Positions 25,201-38,121 of a stretch of DNA of 64,000 nt are shown here, one piece after another. Numbering within the stretch: position 1 is the stretch's first letter; every line of letters starts with the position of its first letter. The notes under the pieces are model-generated. The model saw only the letters and a list, made by a program, of their open reading frames with translations, made no database searches and was not told where the DNA came from. Both the position numbers and the translations under genes were made by a program. The DNA lies in the NCBI RefSeq assembly GCF_003073045.1, contig NC_037590.1, forward strand, positions 28,918,449 to 28,982,448, read 5' to 3'. This DNA comes from Pomacea canaliculata (taxonomy: Eukaryota > Mollusca > Gastropoda > Architaenioglossa > Ampullariidae).

Positions 25201-28200
25201 CACCATAATACTACCTTCAACACAAAACACTTTAAATAAAGCTTCGCAGATAAGTGCTCTGAAGGTTACAAATTTGAAGCAACACCAAATTCTTCAGCCC
25301 TTACAATGAGTACTTCCTCAAAGAGATTGGGAGTGAAAAGTTTTGTTGGTCAAAGAGCACGTGCATCGTAATGCTTTTCTTTAATCTCATTATTAGCACT
25401 CGTTAATACTTTTTTAAAAAGAGTCTTTTTTCTGGAAGCATGAAGTCGTGTTTCCATAGGTGCATTATGTGGGAGGGTGGAGGCGACGGGGGCTCGCTAG
25501 AATTGTGTGCACACTTTTAAAGCGCCAGTATATTCAGCTAAGCTTGCTTTTATTTTTAAACAGTAGTGGAAGTGGATGTGTCAAGTATGGCTTATAAGGG
25601 AACAGTTTTGTGTTAAAGGTTGGTCAAAAGATCATCACGTGTCGTTGATTAGCTGAAGGGGCTCTAGAATTAAAGACCTGCTTTGTATTTTCATTCAAAG
25701 CGCGATAGTTCCGTCGCGCCCTTCTCTACTCAGTCTACCGCACACAGCCCCTCAACTCCATCTCGGTCCACCTCCGCTGGCAACTCGTCTTTGTCCTTAG
25801 CCAACTACCTCTGTGAAAGGTTTCAACTGGTGAGTATTCACAGTACAGGCGCGCCAGCAATTCGAAACGTGCGTCTTACAGGACGACACGCTGTCACGCA
25901 AGTAATCGTCGCCAGGCGGCCAGAGGATACCGGCCCCTGTCCCCACAACTTCTCTCCACACTACAAAGACCATGAGAAGTGTGGCGAATCATTTAGTGTC
26001 ACTAGCAACAAAGCCCGGGGTTAGGCTGACGAACGCCGTGTCGCTGCATGGACATGAGCGCTCAGAAAGATGTCTAATTAGCAGACCGTAAAATGAACCA
26101 TTACTTTTTGGACAAATCGTTCTTCGTTCATCCGTATCCAAAGTACTACTACTGGGCATAATAAGTAATTGTACTGGTAATCAGGAATGCTAAACAATAT
26201 TATTTAATAATACTATCGGGCCTGTCTGGGGTAAATGGTAAAAAGTGATGCAGCATATATTAAACTGGAAATAACGAAAGTCAAAACAAACTATATTTCT
26301 TGACTAAACGCTCTCTCTCTTACAAAGGGTAGGACGTTAGCGGCATGTACAATGCTGATTGCGCCCGATGCTTCACAACGCAAATTTGTTTCTTGAACAG
26401 AGTTGCACGAGCTGTCCGACGCTGCGTGTCACCTGAGATGTACATCTGTGCCACTGCTTAAAATTGCTTTGAGATCTGTGTGTCAGGTGTTCGCTTGCTT
26501 TTCTGCAATTGCTCCATGAATTTTCCCAGCTGATGATAAAACTGCTATGCCATTCATCCATGTGACGGCCGAATCGGCAGCCATGTATTTTGCAACCTCA
26601 AGTCTGTGGCGCTGTTGATACCACTCGAGTCACGAGTTTGTAAACACAATGAGTGCTCTTGATTTTCTGGCGGTTCCACGCGCTACCTCTTACCTTCATT
26701 TCTGCTAGCGCTGTCAGTCCTTTTTTTTTTTTTTTCACGCTTAACTCCCCCCGGCATACTTCGTGTGCAGCTTTTTTTTTTCTGGTCCTGTGTTTATATC
26801 TGTTCATATGTCTATACCCATTCGTTCGCAGATATGGTGTGTGTGTGTTATATGAATTGTGTGCCCTCCTTTGTGTATTTTGTGCATTAGAGAATTGAGT
26901 CTTCTGTAAAATACAGAACTGCACTACATACATTCTTTTTATCATTAACAAGAGGACGCCTCCTTACGCCCCACCACCCCAACTCCTTTTCTCTTTCTCT
27001 CGTATAAACCCATCTCTCTTAAAAATTAAAACAGGGAACATTTAAGAATGTCAGTGTAAAGCTAATAAGGAAACTAGCTATTAATATCTATTACATAATA
27101 AATTGGATATAGAGCATGAACTACAACACGATGCCACGTGCAAGCTAAATTGCGAGCCATGCATGTGAACTAAAACCACGCATAAAACGTGATACGCATG
27201 AAAATAAACCTGACTACAGAATTTCAGGCTCCAGAAAAATAAGTGAGGGTGTTTCTGTCCTACCTGCCAGTCATGCCTGAAGATGGGGGCTCGCACAGTT
27301 TCTTTATCCACACAGCACACTTCTGCCGATCTGCAAAGTTGAACAAACTCACTTTTATAGATACCTCCATACAGTTTGGCATGAAATTGAAAACAAAAGA
27401 TTGGTTCTGTGCTGGTTTCTCCCTTTTTTCCCCACAGATTTCGTGATACATAAAATTGTTGTGGCATAAAAAGAGAAAGGCTCACAAGCATTTCCGTTGA
27501 AGATATGAATAAAAGGAAAACATCTGATCTGAATGTCTATCCGCCAACTTACAATCTGCTGTACAAAACATTCTTTGTCTATTCGCCACGCAGTTGTCAG
27601 ACGCGAATGAAACCCGATACAAAAGCTATCAAGCAGTGTTATTGTCAGTGCTGTTAGGCAAATATATAAAATATTTCTGCAAATGCCATGAATAAATACT
27701 GTAATGACAACAAAAATACATTCTTCAATGACTGCGTTAACAATAAACATCCATATAAGAACAACAACATGTACATCAATGAATCAGACAACATAACAAG
27801 TTATGTTCCAAACTCTCTTTTGTGCAGACAAGCGCGAGCATACACACACTTACCAGCTTTTTGTGGCAGTTTGAGAACATGTGGCTTCATGTCAACCAGC
27901 ATCTTGTCGAAGTCCTCGTCCATCTGCAGGACGGCATCTTCCGCCGACTCCATCTTGCTCGCAGCGCACCTGGACTTGCTGTCGTCTTGTGGCTCGATCC
28001 TTGTGTTCTGTGTTTCGGCGTTAGGTCCGAGGTCGCCCCAGGTGCGTGGGGCAGTCGACGATGCTAATGACGCTGTTTCTTCTTCAGATGCCTCACCTGA
28101 CCTGCACGAACGTTCCTCGAAGTCCGATCCAGCCAGCCGATCCTGCTTCACGAGACGCGGCCGCTCTAGCACCGCCTCGGTCTTCGATGACAAAGGAACC

Positions 28201-31200
28201 TGTTGACGACGGCCGGACCGTTTTGACACCTTTGTGTCGGCGGTGGCTCGTTTCTCGCGGCGGATGCACGGCGGCACGATGGTGATCTGATCTTGCTGTT
28301 GTGGATCTACGGCAGCGACTTGCGACAGTTTCTGGAGTAGCTGCCTGTGAAACTCCTGCTGCTGCTGTCGTTGCTCGATATTTCTGGACAGAGAAACGTA
28401 CAGCTGATGAATTTCAGCGACAGTTCTTTCGATCTCAGACAAAGAAGAAGCATCCAGTGATGCTGTTCTGTCAGGATGCTGCAAGAACTTAGAAACCTCT
28501 TCATCCTATTTCTGCTAATATGGTCATAACCCTGGTGACCACGCTTGGAGGATGAACTCAAGTAGCGCATCACTTCTACCACGCAGCTGGATGTGTCAGA
28601 CATTGAGAGCCAAGAATCGACGGACGAGGCGCTGGTGCATGACATGCTACGTGTGTCACTATCAGGTTTTCCCGCTCTCTCACTTCTCTTTCTTTTCTTT
28701 TTTTGGGGCCCCCAAGACGGGAGGCTGGGCTCGCTGTTTTCTCTTCTGAAGGAAGGGCTATCATTCGCTGCCACCACCGACTTCCCAGAAACCATTTCCA
28801 GCTTTTCCATATCTCTCCCACCTATCCCTTCCGATCCAAGCAAGCAGAACGAATAGACCGATGATGGGGATCCGGACACGTCAGCCGGGTCCCGTGGCGT
28901 CGGACATGAACACAGCGAGGAACCTGTCTCGCAACTAAAGACTTTTTTTCTTGGTGTTCCAGAATGTGATGTTTGACAGCTATCTGAGGTGCGCAATTCA
29001 GAACCAAGTCTCCTGTGATGATGCATTAACGAGCAGGTGGGCTGGCCTTCGCCGCTGGGTGAGGGGAGAACGTCGTCATGAGTATGCCGAGAGACTCCGG
29101 TCTCCCTTTTCGGGTCGCCGCAGTTCAAATGTTCGGAGGGTTCCAGAATGAAGGCGTTTGCACGATCTAAATCCTCGGTGCTGTCGCAAGTTGTAGTCGA
29201 ACATCCCAGCTGGTCCGTGCACTCCGGCGAGCCGCCGCAGTCGCCTTCAATCCCCGAGGTGGACGACAAGCGAGACTGCTCCGACCACGAGCTACGGTAT
29301 TCACTGAGCCCCATCCGCGGAGACAGCATCCCTTCGGAAATCTCCGACTCCTGAATCTGCGTGGTTTTGTCATCGTCGAGGAGGCAACCACTCTTGCCTT
29401 CGTTTCCATTCTCGGGGAGGGCCACCCACGATTCCAGGGAGTCCTGACTAGAAGATGTCAGGGGATGTTTTTCTGCTTCCTCCTTGTTACCTGAGGGTGT
29501 TGCCAGGGAGGATGTCGAGGCTCTCTCTACGCAAACTTCTTCACTAAGTTGCGCCCCGTGAAAGTACTGAGAACTGTGGCTGTAGTTTGACTGACTGAGA
29601 TGTTCATTGTCGTCATTCTCATGAGAGTGCTTCATGTCAAACTCTAGCTTTGTACTGTAGACATCGTCATCGCCAGACGCCAGCTTAGACTTTCCAGCAA
29701 GGTGTGAAACGTCCTCAGCACATGTGCCCACAACGATACTTATAGCGCTTAGAGGTACCAGCCGCAAGTCCATGTCGTGAACAAAGAAATGTTGCTGGTC
29801 AGCTGGAGGTGACATAGTCTTCGGGTTCCACATAGAATACATTTCACCTCTCGAAATAGTGGAGGAAAGCTGGCATTTGCTGATATCGGGATCCGCGTCA
29901 TGTGATTCACTGAGAGACGCAGAAGGCGCTGCCAATGGTTGACGTGCTGTGGAATTACCCGACGGCGTTAAACACAGCGTCCGTGAACCTTCGGATGATG
30001 CAGTGGACAGCAGTGCATGGACTGACTTATCTAACGATGTTTCTGACTCCTCAGAATGACTGATATCACAACAAGTAGAGGTTTCTACGGCTAGCTGCCG
30101 GACGTTGTCTGGAGGACATCTAACTGATGCACTATATGACAACAAGGGAGATGTCTCATGTAAATCTGAAGGACTTTTTACCTGCTCCCTTTCCAGGTCT
30201 TTTCCTGTAGTAGATACGCTTGTGTTCTGGTGCGTAACGAAAGAAAGACATTTTGAAGCGTGTTGTAGCATATCCTTATCCTCTGGGACTTTTGATTTCC
30301 ATTCACTTTCTGGATGATCCGATCCTTTAATCTGTGTCAGGTCATCGCTGTGTAGCCGACGTCTGCTTGCACCAATACTGACAGTTACTTCCATCAACTT
30401 GCGTAGAAGTTCAGGGCTTCTGGCGGTTAAGAGTGGGACCTTTGGGCACCTGACTGATTTTCTGTCATTATCTCCAACACTCGGGAACTCGACTTTCATG
30501 GGGTCTACACGCACAACATCTCCTACACAGGATACATCTGCAGAAACAGTACTTTCGAAAGAGACACTTCGACACATCCTGTCGCTGCCAGTATCAATTT
30601 CTATTTGTTGTGATAGGGTTCTAGTCATATGTGGAACATTGTTTAAAAGTAAAATATCCGCAGGTTCTAAATCTGTTGACTTGCCTTCCGTTGAAGGGGG
30701 CCGAGATAAACTGTTGTGTGCGGCAGTTTTGGCTTTTGTCGTGTCGTTTTTAGAAACTCGTTCAGGCTGTCGGCTTGGAGAAATATCTGCAGCAACGTCT
30801 TCAGCGGCTGCAGGCGCCTGAGTCGTAAGTATCTTGACCTGTCTAAGACGTCCTGTGGTCGACAAATCCTCAACATAAGAAGAAATCATCGACGACTGAC
30901 AGAATAAAGACAGTGGAGAACACAGCCTGTCAGCGGCATCGAACTCGTCTTGCTGCTGCAAAGCTGACACAGTAGAAAACGCAGAATCTGCCACGACGAT
31001 CTTTTCAAAAACGGGGATCGTCTCGTCCACATCTTCTGTGAACGCAGTCGTGTCTGAAGGTGTGCCAGGCAGACCATCTTTGTTTGGAGAGCTATTCTTT
31101 TCTCCTAGCAGAGTGCGTTCAGCCCTCGTCGTCGGTGACAGTGACCTTGCCCTCGGCAGTTTTCCCGCATCCACGGAGCTTTTCCTCTGCTGCAGCCGCT

Positions 31201-31312
31201 GTCTCGTCCGTCTGTTAGTCTCCTGTAGCGTCTTCGCCAACTTCATCAAATCCGTGTGGCTTCGGGACCAGACAGACATGCTCTGATACGGGTATCGGGT
31301 ATGAATCGGCAT
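13249..31312 (-). CDS. CEP112: CEP112-like centrosomal coiled-coil protein with giant N-terminal extension (28 exons)
   Basis: Exons in transcript order: 31312-27854, 27330-27264, 25148-25031, 23372-23334, 23014-22866, 22287-22197, 21090-21021, 20774-20728, 20535-20449, 20257-20158, 19957-19839, 19613-19470, 19259-19105, 18809-18680, 18286-18194, 17978-17919, 17512-17433, 16793-16631, 16379-16273, 15935-15753, 15629-15487, 15320-15234, 15083-15021, 14792-14740, 14382-14286, 13995-13906, 13629-13564, 13401-13249. DUF4485, which marks CEP112, spans the exon 1/2/3 joins (DFDKMLVDMKPHVLKLP, CAVWIKKLCEPP, NRNMYAKLMLHMLKRG). About 800 residues of heptad-rich coiled coil follow, ending RTSSPIKSSV. 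The total is 6,213 bases. Phase checks show one base missing in each of exons 1, 19 and 21; allowing for these gives 2,071 residues. CEP112 is a centrosome protein in vertebrates. Vertebrate CEP112 (about 955 residues) starts near DUF4485, so the first ~1,130 residues here are extra. Confidence 0.88.
25430..26090. other. CpG-richer island inside intron 2 of the CEP112-like gene
   Basis: The base composition is clearly less AT-rich than in the flanking intron, with clustered CpG. It includes a plus-strand open frame of 113 codons from 25683 (Ser/Thr-rich start, SLANYLCERFQL) that meets a strong donor-like CTG|GTGAGT at about 25828. No downstream acceptor or second exon was recognised on that strand. 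It may be an alternative promoter, an antisense first exon or an old insertion. Confidence 0.3.
27854..31312 (-). other. 3.46-kb first exon: Ser-rich N-terminal extension of the CEP112-like protein
   Basis: From the ATG at 31312 (MPIHTRYPYQSMSVWSRSH) the frame is open for about 940 residues of Ser/Thr/Asp/Glu-rich, low-hydrophobicity sequence. A short helical, basic motif (LQETNRRTRQRLQQRK) lies near the start. A second open frame, offset by one base, continues from about 28500 through DEEVSKFLQHPD and a Gln/Glu-rich helix to the DUF4485 core and the splice donor at 27853. The two frames join if one G is missing near 28505 (AATAGG for AATAGGG). The exon length of 3,459 bases is likewise one short of the phase needed for exon 2. 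A small intron of about 73 bases is a weaker explanation. I recognise no family for this extension. It could be a lineage-specific addition or a fused neighbour. Confidence 0.6.
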
Positions 31313-32254
31313 TCAGCCAAAAGCATTGTTAACAAACTTTTTTTTTTTACTTCCTAAGTGAACGTAAGTAGACCTTAAATGCTATTCTCCTCTTACAACA
31401 TTTTCTTACACAGCGTACTGGCCTCCAAGCGCCACTCTGTAATTTAACAGAAGTATACCACTACCGCTGACTGTTCAGACGGCGCGTGCTAACAACTATG
31501 AATTGCCCAGAACTGTAGCAAGCCGAACCCCTGGCCAGCCTGTCAAATTTGCATAAAGTTCTGATGATCACATAAACACCTTGTCGCCACTGTTCATGCT
31601 GTCCGCAGACGAAAGGCTGGCAACATGTCAAGGCTGAGTGAATAATCAGTTCTGATTTAATCTCAGGTGAGGGTAGATTTTCCGATAGAATTGATATCTC
31701 TAGTCCTACTGGCGGCCGCTTTGCTCGGAGAATGATACTTATCGGAAGCAGCAAGGCAGATTGTTGTCTGTGGACATTGCAAACCACGCTATGGTCAGTG
31801 GCCTGAAAAGCTGCCGCTCTTGGCCGTCGACACTGCATCGAAGATCGACCAACGGAGGGCTCGTGGCGTCCTTCTGCAGCCTCTCGAACCCTCGATCTAA
31901 TTGATTGATAGAGAAGTCTTAATCCCGTCAAATCTGTTGTATGTTGCGCCTGTAATGGCGCAGTTTACACCTCTGAACCCTCAATTCTTCAGCCCGAGCA
32001 AAGGGTCTCCTTCCTCACAATTCGAAACAAGCTGTCGTGCACGCCGCACATTGTCTGTTCGAGGACAGTCTGCGAGCTGGCACGACCTTCCGGCCCCGAC
32101 ACAAGAATAGCGTGATATCCTGATCACACAAAGTGTACCGTAAGACATGCCACCCTGTAAACTCACTCCAACAAGAGATGGGGCTAGGGGAATCTGTAAG
32201 CGCTAAGCGCGGGCCACTTCAACTCCTCTGTTGGTGGTCCCAGCATCTCTTGAG

Positions 32255-32262
32255 TGACGTCA
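32255..32262. promoter_or_regulatory. Palindromic CRE-type site TGACGTCA
   Basis: A perfect 8-bp cAMP-response-element palindrome about 940 bases upstream of the CEP112-like start codon, in a GC-richer stretch (about 31.7-32.7 kb) that could include the promoter. Function is not shown by the sequence. Confidence 0.3.
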
Positions 32263-33041
32263 CTACTCGACCAGTAAGGTGAACAGTCAAAAGTTATACG
32301 CCAGATGTCAAACGGCAACGAACAACAGCGACAGTTAGGCGACAACGATGTACAGTTTATGAGGCATCAGCAATATAGAACGTAAGGCAACATCAGTGTC
32401 CAACACGAAGGCAACAACCGTGTCCAGCAAAAGGCGTCAGTGGTATCTATGATACGTTTCAGGCAGTGAAGTGCGTCAACTGAGATCACAGATAGCCCAC
32501 TCGCGACTGGGGTGGCGGTGGCGGTACAATGAGACGGACAAAGCTGAGAGGACCCTACAAGCTGACAGCGGCTCTGCACGACGCTGGAACCGAGCGCACC
32601 TGAGCTTTTAGCGTGGCGTGTGTGCGCACTTCTGAGACCCTGACAACAGTGACACAAGGGGCGAACTTTCGCGTCCTTAAAACCCCTCCAGAACTCTTTA
32701 CAGCTCCACACGCGAATGGTCGTTTCAACTCTACAAACTATCAATTTTCACGTTTCCCCCCACCTATCCCCCACCAATAAAAACAGCTGGTTGTGAAATT
32801 AGAAAATGTTTTACGATCATCCCGTTATTCCAGTTACTCGAGAGCCGTCAACCATGAAAAGATAATGAATATCAAATGAATGAGAACAGCTTCTTAAACA
32901 GCTATAGGATTTTCTTTCTGGTTCGTAGTCAGTTACAAAAGCCACTGAACCAAGAACCCTCTCCTTTCTTTGAACCACTCAAGCTTGCATTCCAGTACTA
33001 GTAACAACGATGAGGATGAATTTGATACTGTTAATACATTA

Positions 33042-33152
33042 TGATTTCTCGCAGCACTGCGTTTCTAAACTTTCCTATACATATACACACTATCAAAACA
33101 TTGTTTTATTAAAAACTTGAGAGAAAAAATATATATATGCTGCGAGAAATCA
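33042..33152. repeat. Perfect 15-bp inverted repeat with 81-bp spacer
   Basis: TGATTTCTCGCAGCA at 33042-33056 is the exact reverse complement of TGCTGCGAGAAATCA at 33138-33152. It could be the ends of a tiny non-autonomous DNA transposon (MITE) or a hairpin RNA stem. I see no clear target-site duplication. Confidence 0.55.
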
Positions 33153-34129
33153 AGATTTTTAAATGATACATGACAGCGTCAACAAAAAAGTGGGCTATTT
33201 TTTTTAAAAACCTTTAATGAGAAATAGAGTAAAAGATAACAGAAATTTTTTATCATCAAAACTAGTGACACAAAGTAGAAAAAGAGGAGTAGGGTAGATA
33301 AAGGTAATGAACCCATGAGTTATTGGGCAACGGACAATTGATTGTAAGTGGCTCAATATGTCTTAGACAATTTTTTTATGTGTATTAATTTAGGTAAATT
33401 TGAGTTATAAATTTTTTCAACGATTTAAAATAATGTGAAAATATCTATAAAAATCACACAATATTTTTCCGGGAAAATATGGTATTTTAAAAAATTTATC
33501 GGTGATCACTATAACGTGTCTGGTCATGTTCTGCTACAAGTGGGAAATTACGGCATTTTTTTCACAATGTATTTTGGCAGTAAAAATAAAAAACATGGAA
33601 AACGAGATCATAAATGCATCTGAAAAATAATCATGACAAATCACGACATGCATTTTGTACAATGATGAAGATCTGGGTACAACTTGAAGTACACGGGAAT
33701 AGATTGCCAACGTAAATTGACAAGCGAGGAATAAACCCGACATTTTTGGGGTGCATAATTACATTTTTCGTAATAATAACTTCTTAAACTACAATTATAA
33801 TCTCTACTTATCTTCTTACCTAATTCTGAAATTTTTTGCAATCCGCTGTAGAAGAATCGTGTCTGTGACTTTGAGATTTAATTTTGTTTATGTTGTCATG
33901 TTTAAAAGCATCCATATTGGATGGACTACTCGCTAGATCGTAAAGAGTAGCGTGCCCTTCGACACAAAACCTCTTCAAGGGACATAAATCATGTCCTTTT
34001 AGAGTTATAAAACACGCTTCTCTTCTAATTTACAACGAAATGTTTGCAGGTATAATCGACACGTTGTTTAAAACAAACGTGCATTCAGACACGTTATTCA
34101 TTGGCGGCTGTTGACTATGATTTAAAAGA

Positions 34130-35470
34130 AAGAAAAACATTTTGAGATGGACAGGGTGTGGCAGAGATGGACACTTTGGCCTTGCATGCTGCGGATTTCT
34201 GTTCTGCTGACTTGTAGCGTCTAATCTTAACTGCGTGACCTCTCTTGGTGAGGATGATGCGTCAGGATGGGCGATCGAGGGCAAGAGCCTCCCGGTTGGC
34301 AGTGATGCCAATATCTTTGAAGGTGGCTTTGAAGCGTTTTTTTTTTTTTTTGTTTGTTTGTTGTTTTTTTTTTCACGTACCTGTTCGCTTTCCCAGGCAC
34401 AGCTCTCAATAGAACACATGCTTAGGCATTGACTATGAAAAATAGGCAAACGACATGCCCCGCCCATCTATCTTGCGATTTCATCAGAAAGGTGTGGATT
34501 CTGACTTGGAACTTCTCTGTCGGAAATCTAATTTTGTTAGCGGCTGTAAAGCAGACAGCGGATCGAGTCAGCTCGATCATGTGGAATTGGTTGCTTGCCA
34601 TAGGAGGTCGAGGTCTCACTGTCGTAGAAGAGGGTGGAGAGGACTACTGCAATGTAGACTAGGTCACTTCTAACGTTTTTGCGGTCTTCCATAGGTAACA
34701 CTCTGTTGTTGATCTCCACATGTCAATGTTAGCTATATATTTGAGAGTGCTGCCGATGTAGGTGAATTGCTCAGTTCCTTGAGGTTGTATCTCTTCACTG
34801 TGATGTGCGGCTTCTGAGAAGTCTTGCCAGGGCCAGGCTGGACTTTGGCTTTGGTCTTTCGCGGTGCTGATGGTAAGACCGAAGTCATCGCATGCCACTG
34901 ATAGACGGGTTCACCTAAGAAAGCATCGCTTACTCCGTACTGGCGTTTAAGATAGAGTGGTCCTTAATTGTGTTAATGTTAATGCTGGTTAAAAACAATT
35001 TGAACAATTTGACATTAACTCATATATCTGCTCGCCAATTCCTCTTTGCAGTCAAGGAAAGCATCCTTCGTCGCGTAAGAGCAAATATCATGCTGAGGAC
35101 TGGGACGAGCACAATTAAAGCCCATGCAGCTGTTTGACACCATATAGGTGACAGGAAAGGACTTGAATTCCTCTACATGATCGAAGACTGTGACCTAATC
35201 CTGTTGGGGAACTGCCAGACGAATCTAAAGGACTTGTGTGGTCACCCAAATTTCTCCATTATCTTCTAGATGCCCTCCCTGCTGTCAAAAGCCTTGGTCA
35301 TGTCAACAAAGGTCTTATAAAGATGATGGTGCTGTTCTTGGAACTTTTCCTAGGGCTCCGGACGCGAAGATGTCTGTGGTGCCGCGCCCAGCACTGGCCC
35401 GGCTTTCAGGAAGAATGTCACGCTCAAAATGGTGCAGGGAGGGGTTAAAGAGGAGTTGGGCCAAGATTTA
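34130..35470 (-). mobile_element. Decayed 5'-truncated LINE reverse-transcriptase fragment
   Basis: Read on the minus strand, translated pieces follow the usual order of a non-LTR retrotransposon reverse transcriptase: AQLLFNPSLHHFERDILPES, TFVDMTKAFDSREG, CDDFGLTISTAKD, FTYIGSTLKYIANID, AVVLSTLFYDSETSTSYG, DRWAGHVV and RFKATFKDIGITANREALA. These correspond to the fingers, the KAFD region, the post-catalytic GLTIST segment, YLGSTL, the LLYGSETW-like motif and the C-terminal RWAGHV motif. Several stops and frame changes separate the pieces and the FADD catalytic box is not recovered, so it is inactive and old. An A-rich run lies just beyond its 5' side (about 35498-35508). The clade was not determined. 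Confidence 0.82.
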
Positions 35471-38121
35471 GCTTTATCATAAAAATTATTTCATATAAAA
35501 AAAAAAAATTTGTAAAGCATGCTATGCTTTCTTGTGAATTATGTTTCATGCATAGAGTTTCTAGTATTTGTGTGCTCCAGCCATAAGCATATTAAATTTA
35601 GGTAGAGAGGATATACAAGCAAACTCCACAGCAGACAAAAACAGATGGAAAACAGTATTCAATTAAACATTTTTAATATCATACTCTCACCTGTTCCAAT
35701 ATTAGAAGAATACTTTAATTTTTACAAGTTTTTTAAAAAAAGCAATTTCCAGAAAAACAGTAGTTTTTTTAAACTGTTCATGCAATCTTTCATTTTTGAA
35801 AGTGGGTCATGATGCATACATATCACATGAAAGATAGCAGCATTTGTGCAAGCAGGTATGCACATGCTTTCACAACCTTAGTTTTTTTTTCAAATACATG
35901 TGTCTCTTCTCCAAATACCTGCAATATTTACGCAAATGTGTTAATGTTTTAGTAGTTCAGAGCACAAATCTAATCAGGGATAGAAGTCAGACACCATCCT
36001 GCAAGTCAGTATGCTAATGCTTGAGGGGCTAAATAACAATTCAGTATTTTCAAAACTAAAATATGGATATAACATTCTTCCTGGGAAGGGGAGTGACAGA
36101 AGCATGAAGCAGAACAAAACCTGCTTCTTCAGTCCCCTTCCTTCAGTTTTTTAAAAAAAAAGTTCCCAAGCATTTTTCCATGTTATCAATGTCACAGCAG
36201 AAATAACAATATCTTTTATCACATATCAAAAAGTAACATCTAGATATTAAATAGGATTATCATGCTGCCGTATTAATTTTCTACCTTTATGGTCCCAGAA
36301 GTAGATACATAAACCTTCCATGTTACATGTGCACAGTGATTTGAATTAAAATAAGGTCATCATATACAACACAAACATAGAACAGAGAAATTATTTAAAA
36401 TTTTTCAGAAAGTCAAATATGACGTTTATAAGCTTGACATGTGGTAGGCATATAGTTGACCAAACGCAAATGTTTCTTGGAATTTGTCAACAAGAGCCTT
36501 GTAAGAGATTGCATTAGGTAAAGCCAAACACAACATGCATGTAATGAATTGGGACATTACTATTAAAACATCACAGCTATATTTTTACATTATATTCTTG
36601 TTCACTGAATACAAATAAAATTGCGATCAACAAGTATTTTGGAACATTACCTCATGTAAATTTTCAATTCATTATTACTCTGTCGTTTGATAAATTTCCC
36701 CTGGCACTGAAATAAAACTGCTGTTTTAACAGCTTTACATAACTGATATATGGTGGGGAGAATTCTGTGGCATTTTGCACTGTCTTAAAAAAAGTTTATG
36801 AATAGAGCATTCTGTGTATGCCTAATAGATATCAATATATATAGTCTTTTTTTTTTTAAATGTCATAACTGTACCAATCGATATCATTAGATTAACGGTG
36901 CATATCGTAGTTGTTTGGCTGGTTGATTGATTTGGCCTGGAAAAGCTTCTTCCACCTAAAGACAATTTTACATTAAGATGGAAAGGGATCGTTGCGGGGA
37001 TAATCGATGATTAAACTCGACAAAACTCTCAGCCTTGTTGATAATATGTCTTCTCAGGTTCTTTTTACAGAAAATACATTAATGGAAAATTTTTAAGTCT
37101 ATATAATAACATTAATGAATGTCATCATTTTGTTCTTTTTTTTTAAAATTGAGCTCTGCACATTTCTACTTTGTCTGCATGTCAGTAAGTTGAAGCACAC
37201 AGTCTTGTAAGAATGAGCTAATTTGTTCCTGTTCTCTTCAAGCAGTTCCTCAAATAATGTAATTAAGATAGACATCATATTTTTTTTTTTAAATATATTG
37301 CACAATTTTTGTGCTGCCAATCTATCACAACATTCACAGTCTGAACACTGTTATTGTCAAAATGACGCCTTTTACAAACTGAGTGATTCTGTAATGCAAG
37401 AATATTAATATTACATCACACATTTTCTAATCTTTCTTGCTAATCTGTCAGTCACACTGCAGGATCTCAACCATTCCTTGAGTAACACAATGTAAGTGGC
37501 CTAAAATATCAATTTCAGTAGCACTGCTATTCAACAGAGGTGGATGTCATGGTTGAGTGTTTTTTTTGCACTCTGTTATGCTGTCATATAATGTCCTTTT
37601 TCATGCTGGGAGAGAATCTTCATTTCTACATTTGTCTTTAACAAATTTGTTTGTCTGTTCCAAATGGGTCATTGCTGTAGTCATGTTCCTACTTAATGAA
37701 AAATGGGCTTACTTTTAAAACATTCATTGCAGAGTTATCAGAGATTAGAGATCATTATAAAAAGGACGAATTGCACATGCTATATGCAAAGATAATATAA
37801 TTAAAAGGCATTCTTGCTTTTATAAAACTAGCAATTAGAAAGATGTGATCACTGTTCAGATGATCTTCATATATTTTGCTTTGTGCCAAATCATCCTAAT
37901 GAAATACCTTAAAAAAATAAGCACAGGAGAAAATCGAAAGGATTTTTTAAAAGTTCTTGGAAACTTTTCTGAGAATATTTGAGTGCCTGGAAAACTTTAA
38001 ATCATCTTATTGAGACTAACCATGTGCATATTGTGTAAACACCAGGACTCGGTAAGGCACCATACTCGTCACTGTCCATTTACTGTGGTGATCCCTTTTC
38101 ATAAGTTCACTAAGCAAGTAT
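35471..38121. other. AT-rich intergenic region and 3' flank of the C17orf75-like gene
   Basis: Long AT-rich sequence with several A/T homopolymers and no supported coding frame. The right-hand part should contain the 3' untranslated region of the minus-strand gene ending at 38122. The polyadenylation site was not identified. Confidence 0.5.

Larger units (their letters stand above)
31313..34129. other. Upstream flank of the CEP112-like gene, no supported gene
   Basis: About 31.3-32.7 kb is GC-richer and probably includes the promoter and any 5' untranslated sequence of the minus-strand gene. From 32.8 to 34.1 kb it is AT-rich with no gene seen. A 15-bp perfect inverted repeat at 33042-33152 is listed separately. 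Confidence 0.5.

Noticed and set aside
26373-26561. 62-codon minus frame (Trp/Ser-rich) in CEP112-like intron 2
   Set aside because: Out of the exon chain, with no matching splice sites or known domain.
28307-28484. Last part of the 1001-codon minus frame (after about 28500) as real protein
   Set aside because: Here the offset frame has the helical Gln/Glu-rich sequence that continues into DUF4485, so the tail of the long frame is out of frame.
28551-30821. Several 60-140 codon frames on both strands within the CEP112-like first exon
   Set aside because: Shadows of the long coding exon in a GC-richer stretch.
32367-32744. 125-codon minus frame upstream of the CEP112-like gene
   Set aside because: No recognisable domain, no splice signals that join it to the gene, and biased composition. 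It could at most be untranslated sequence.
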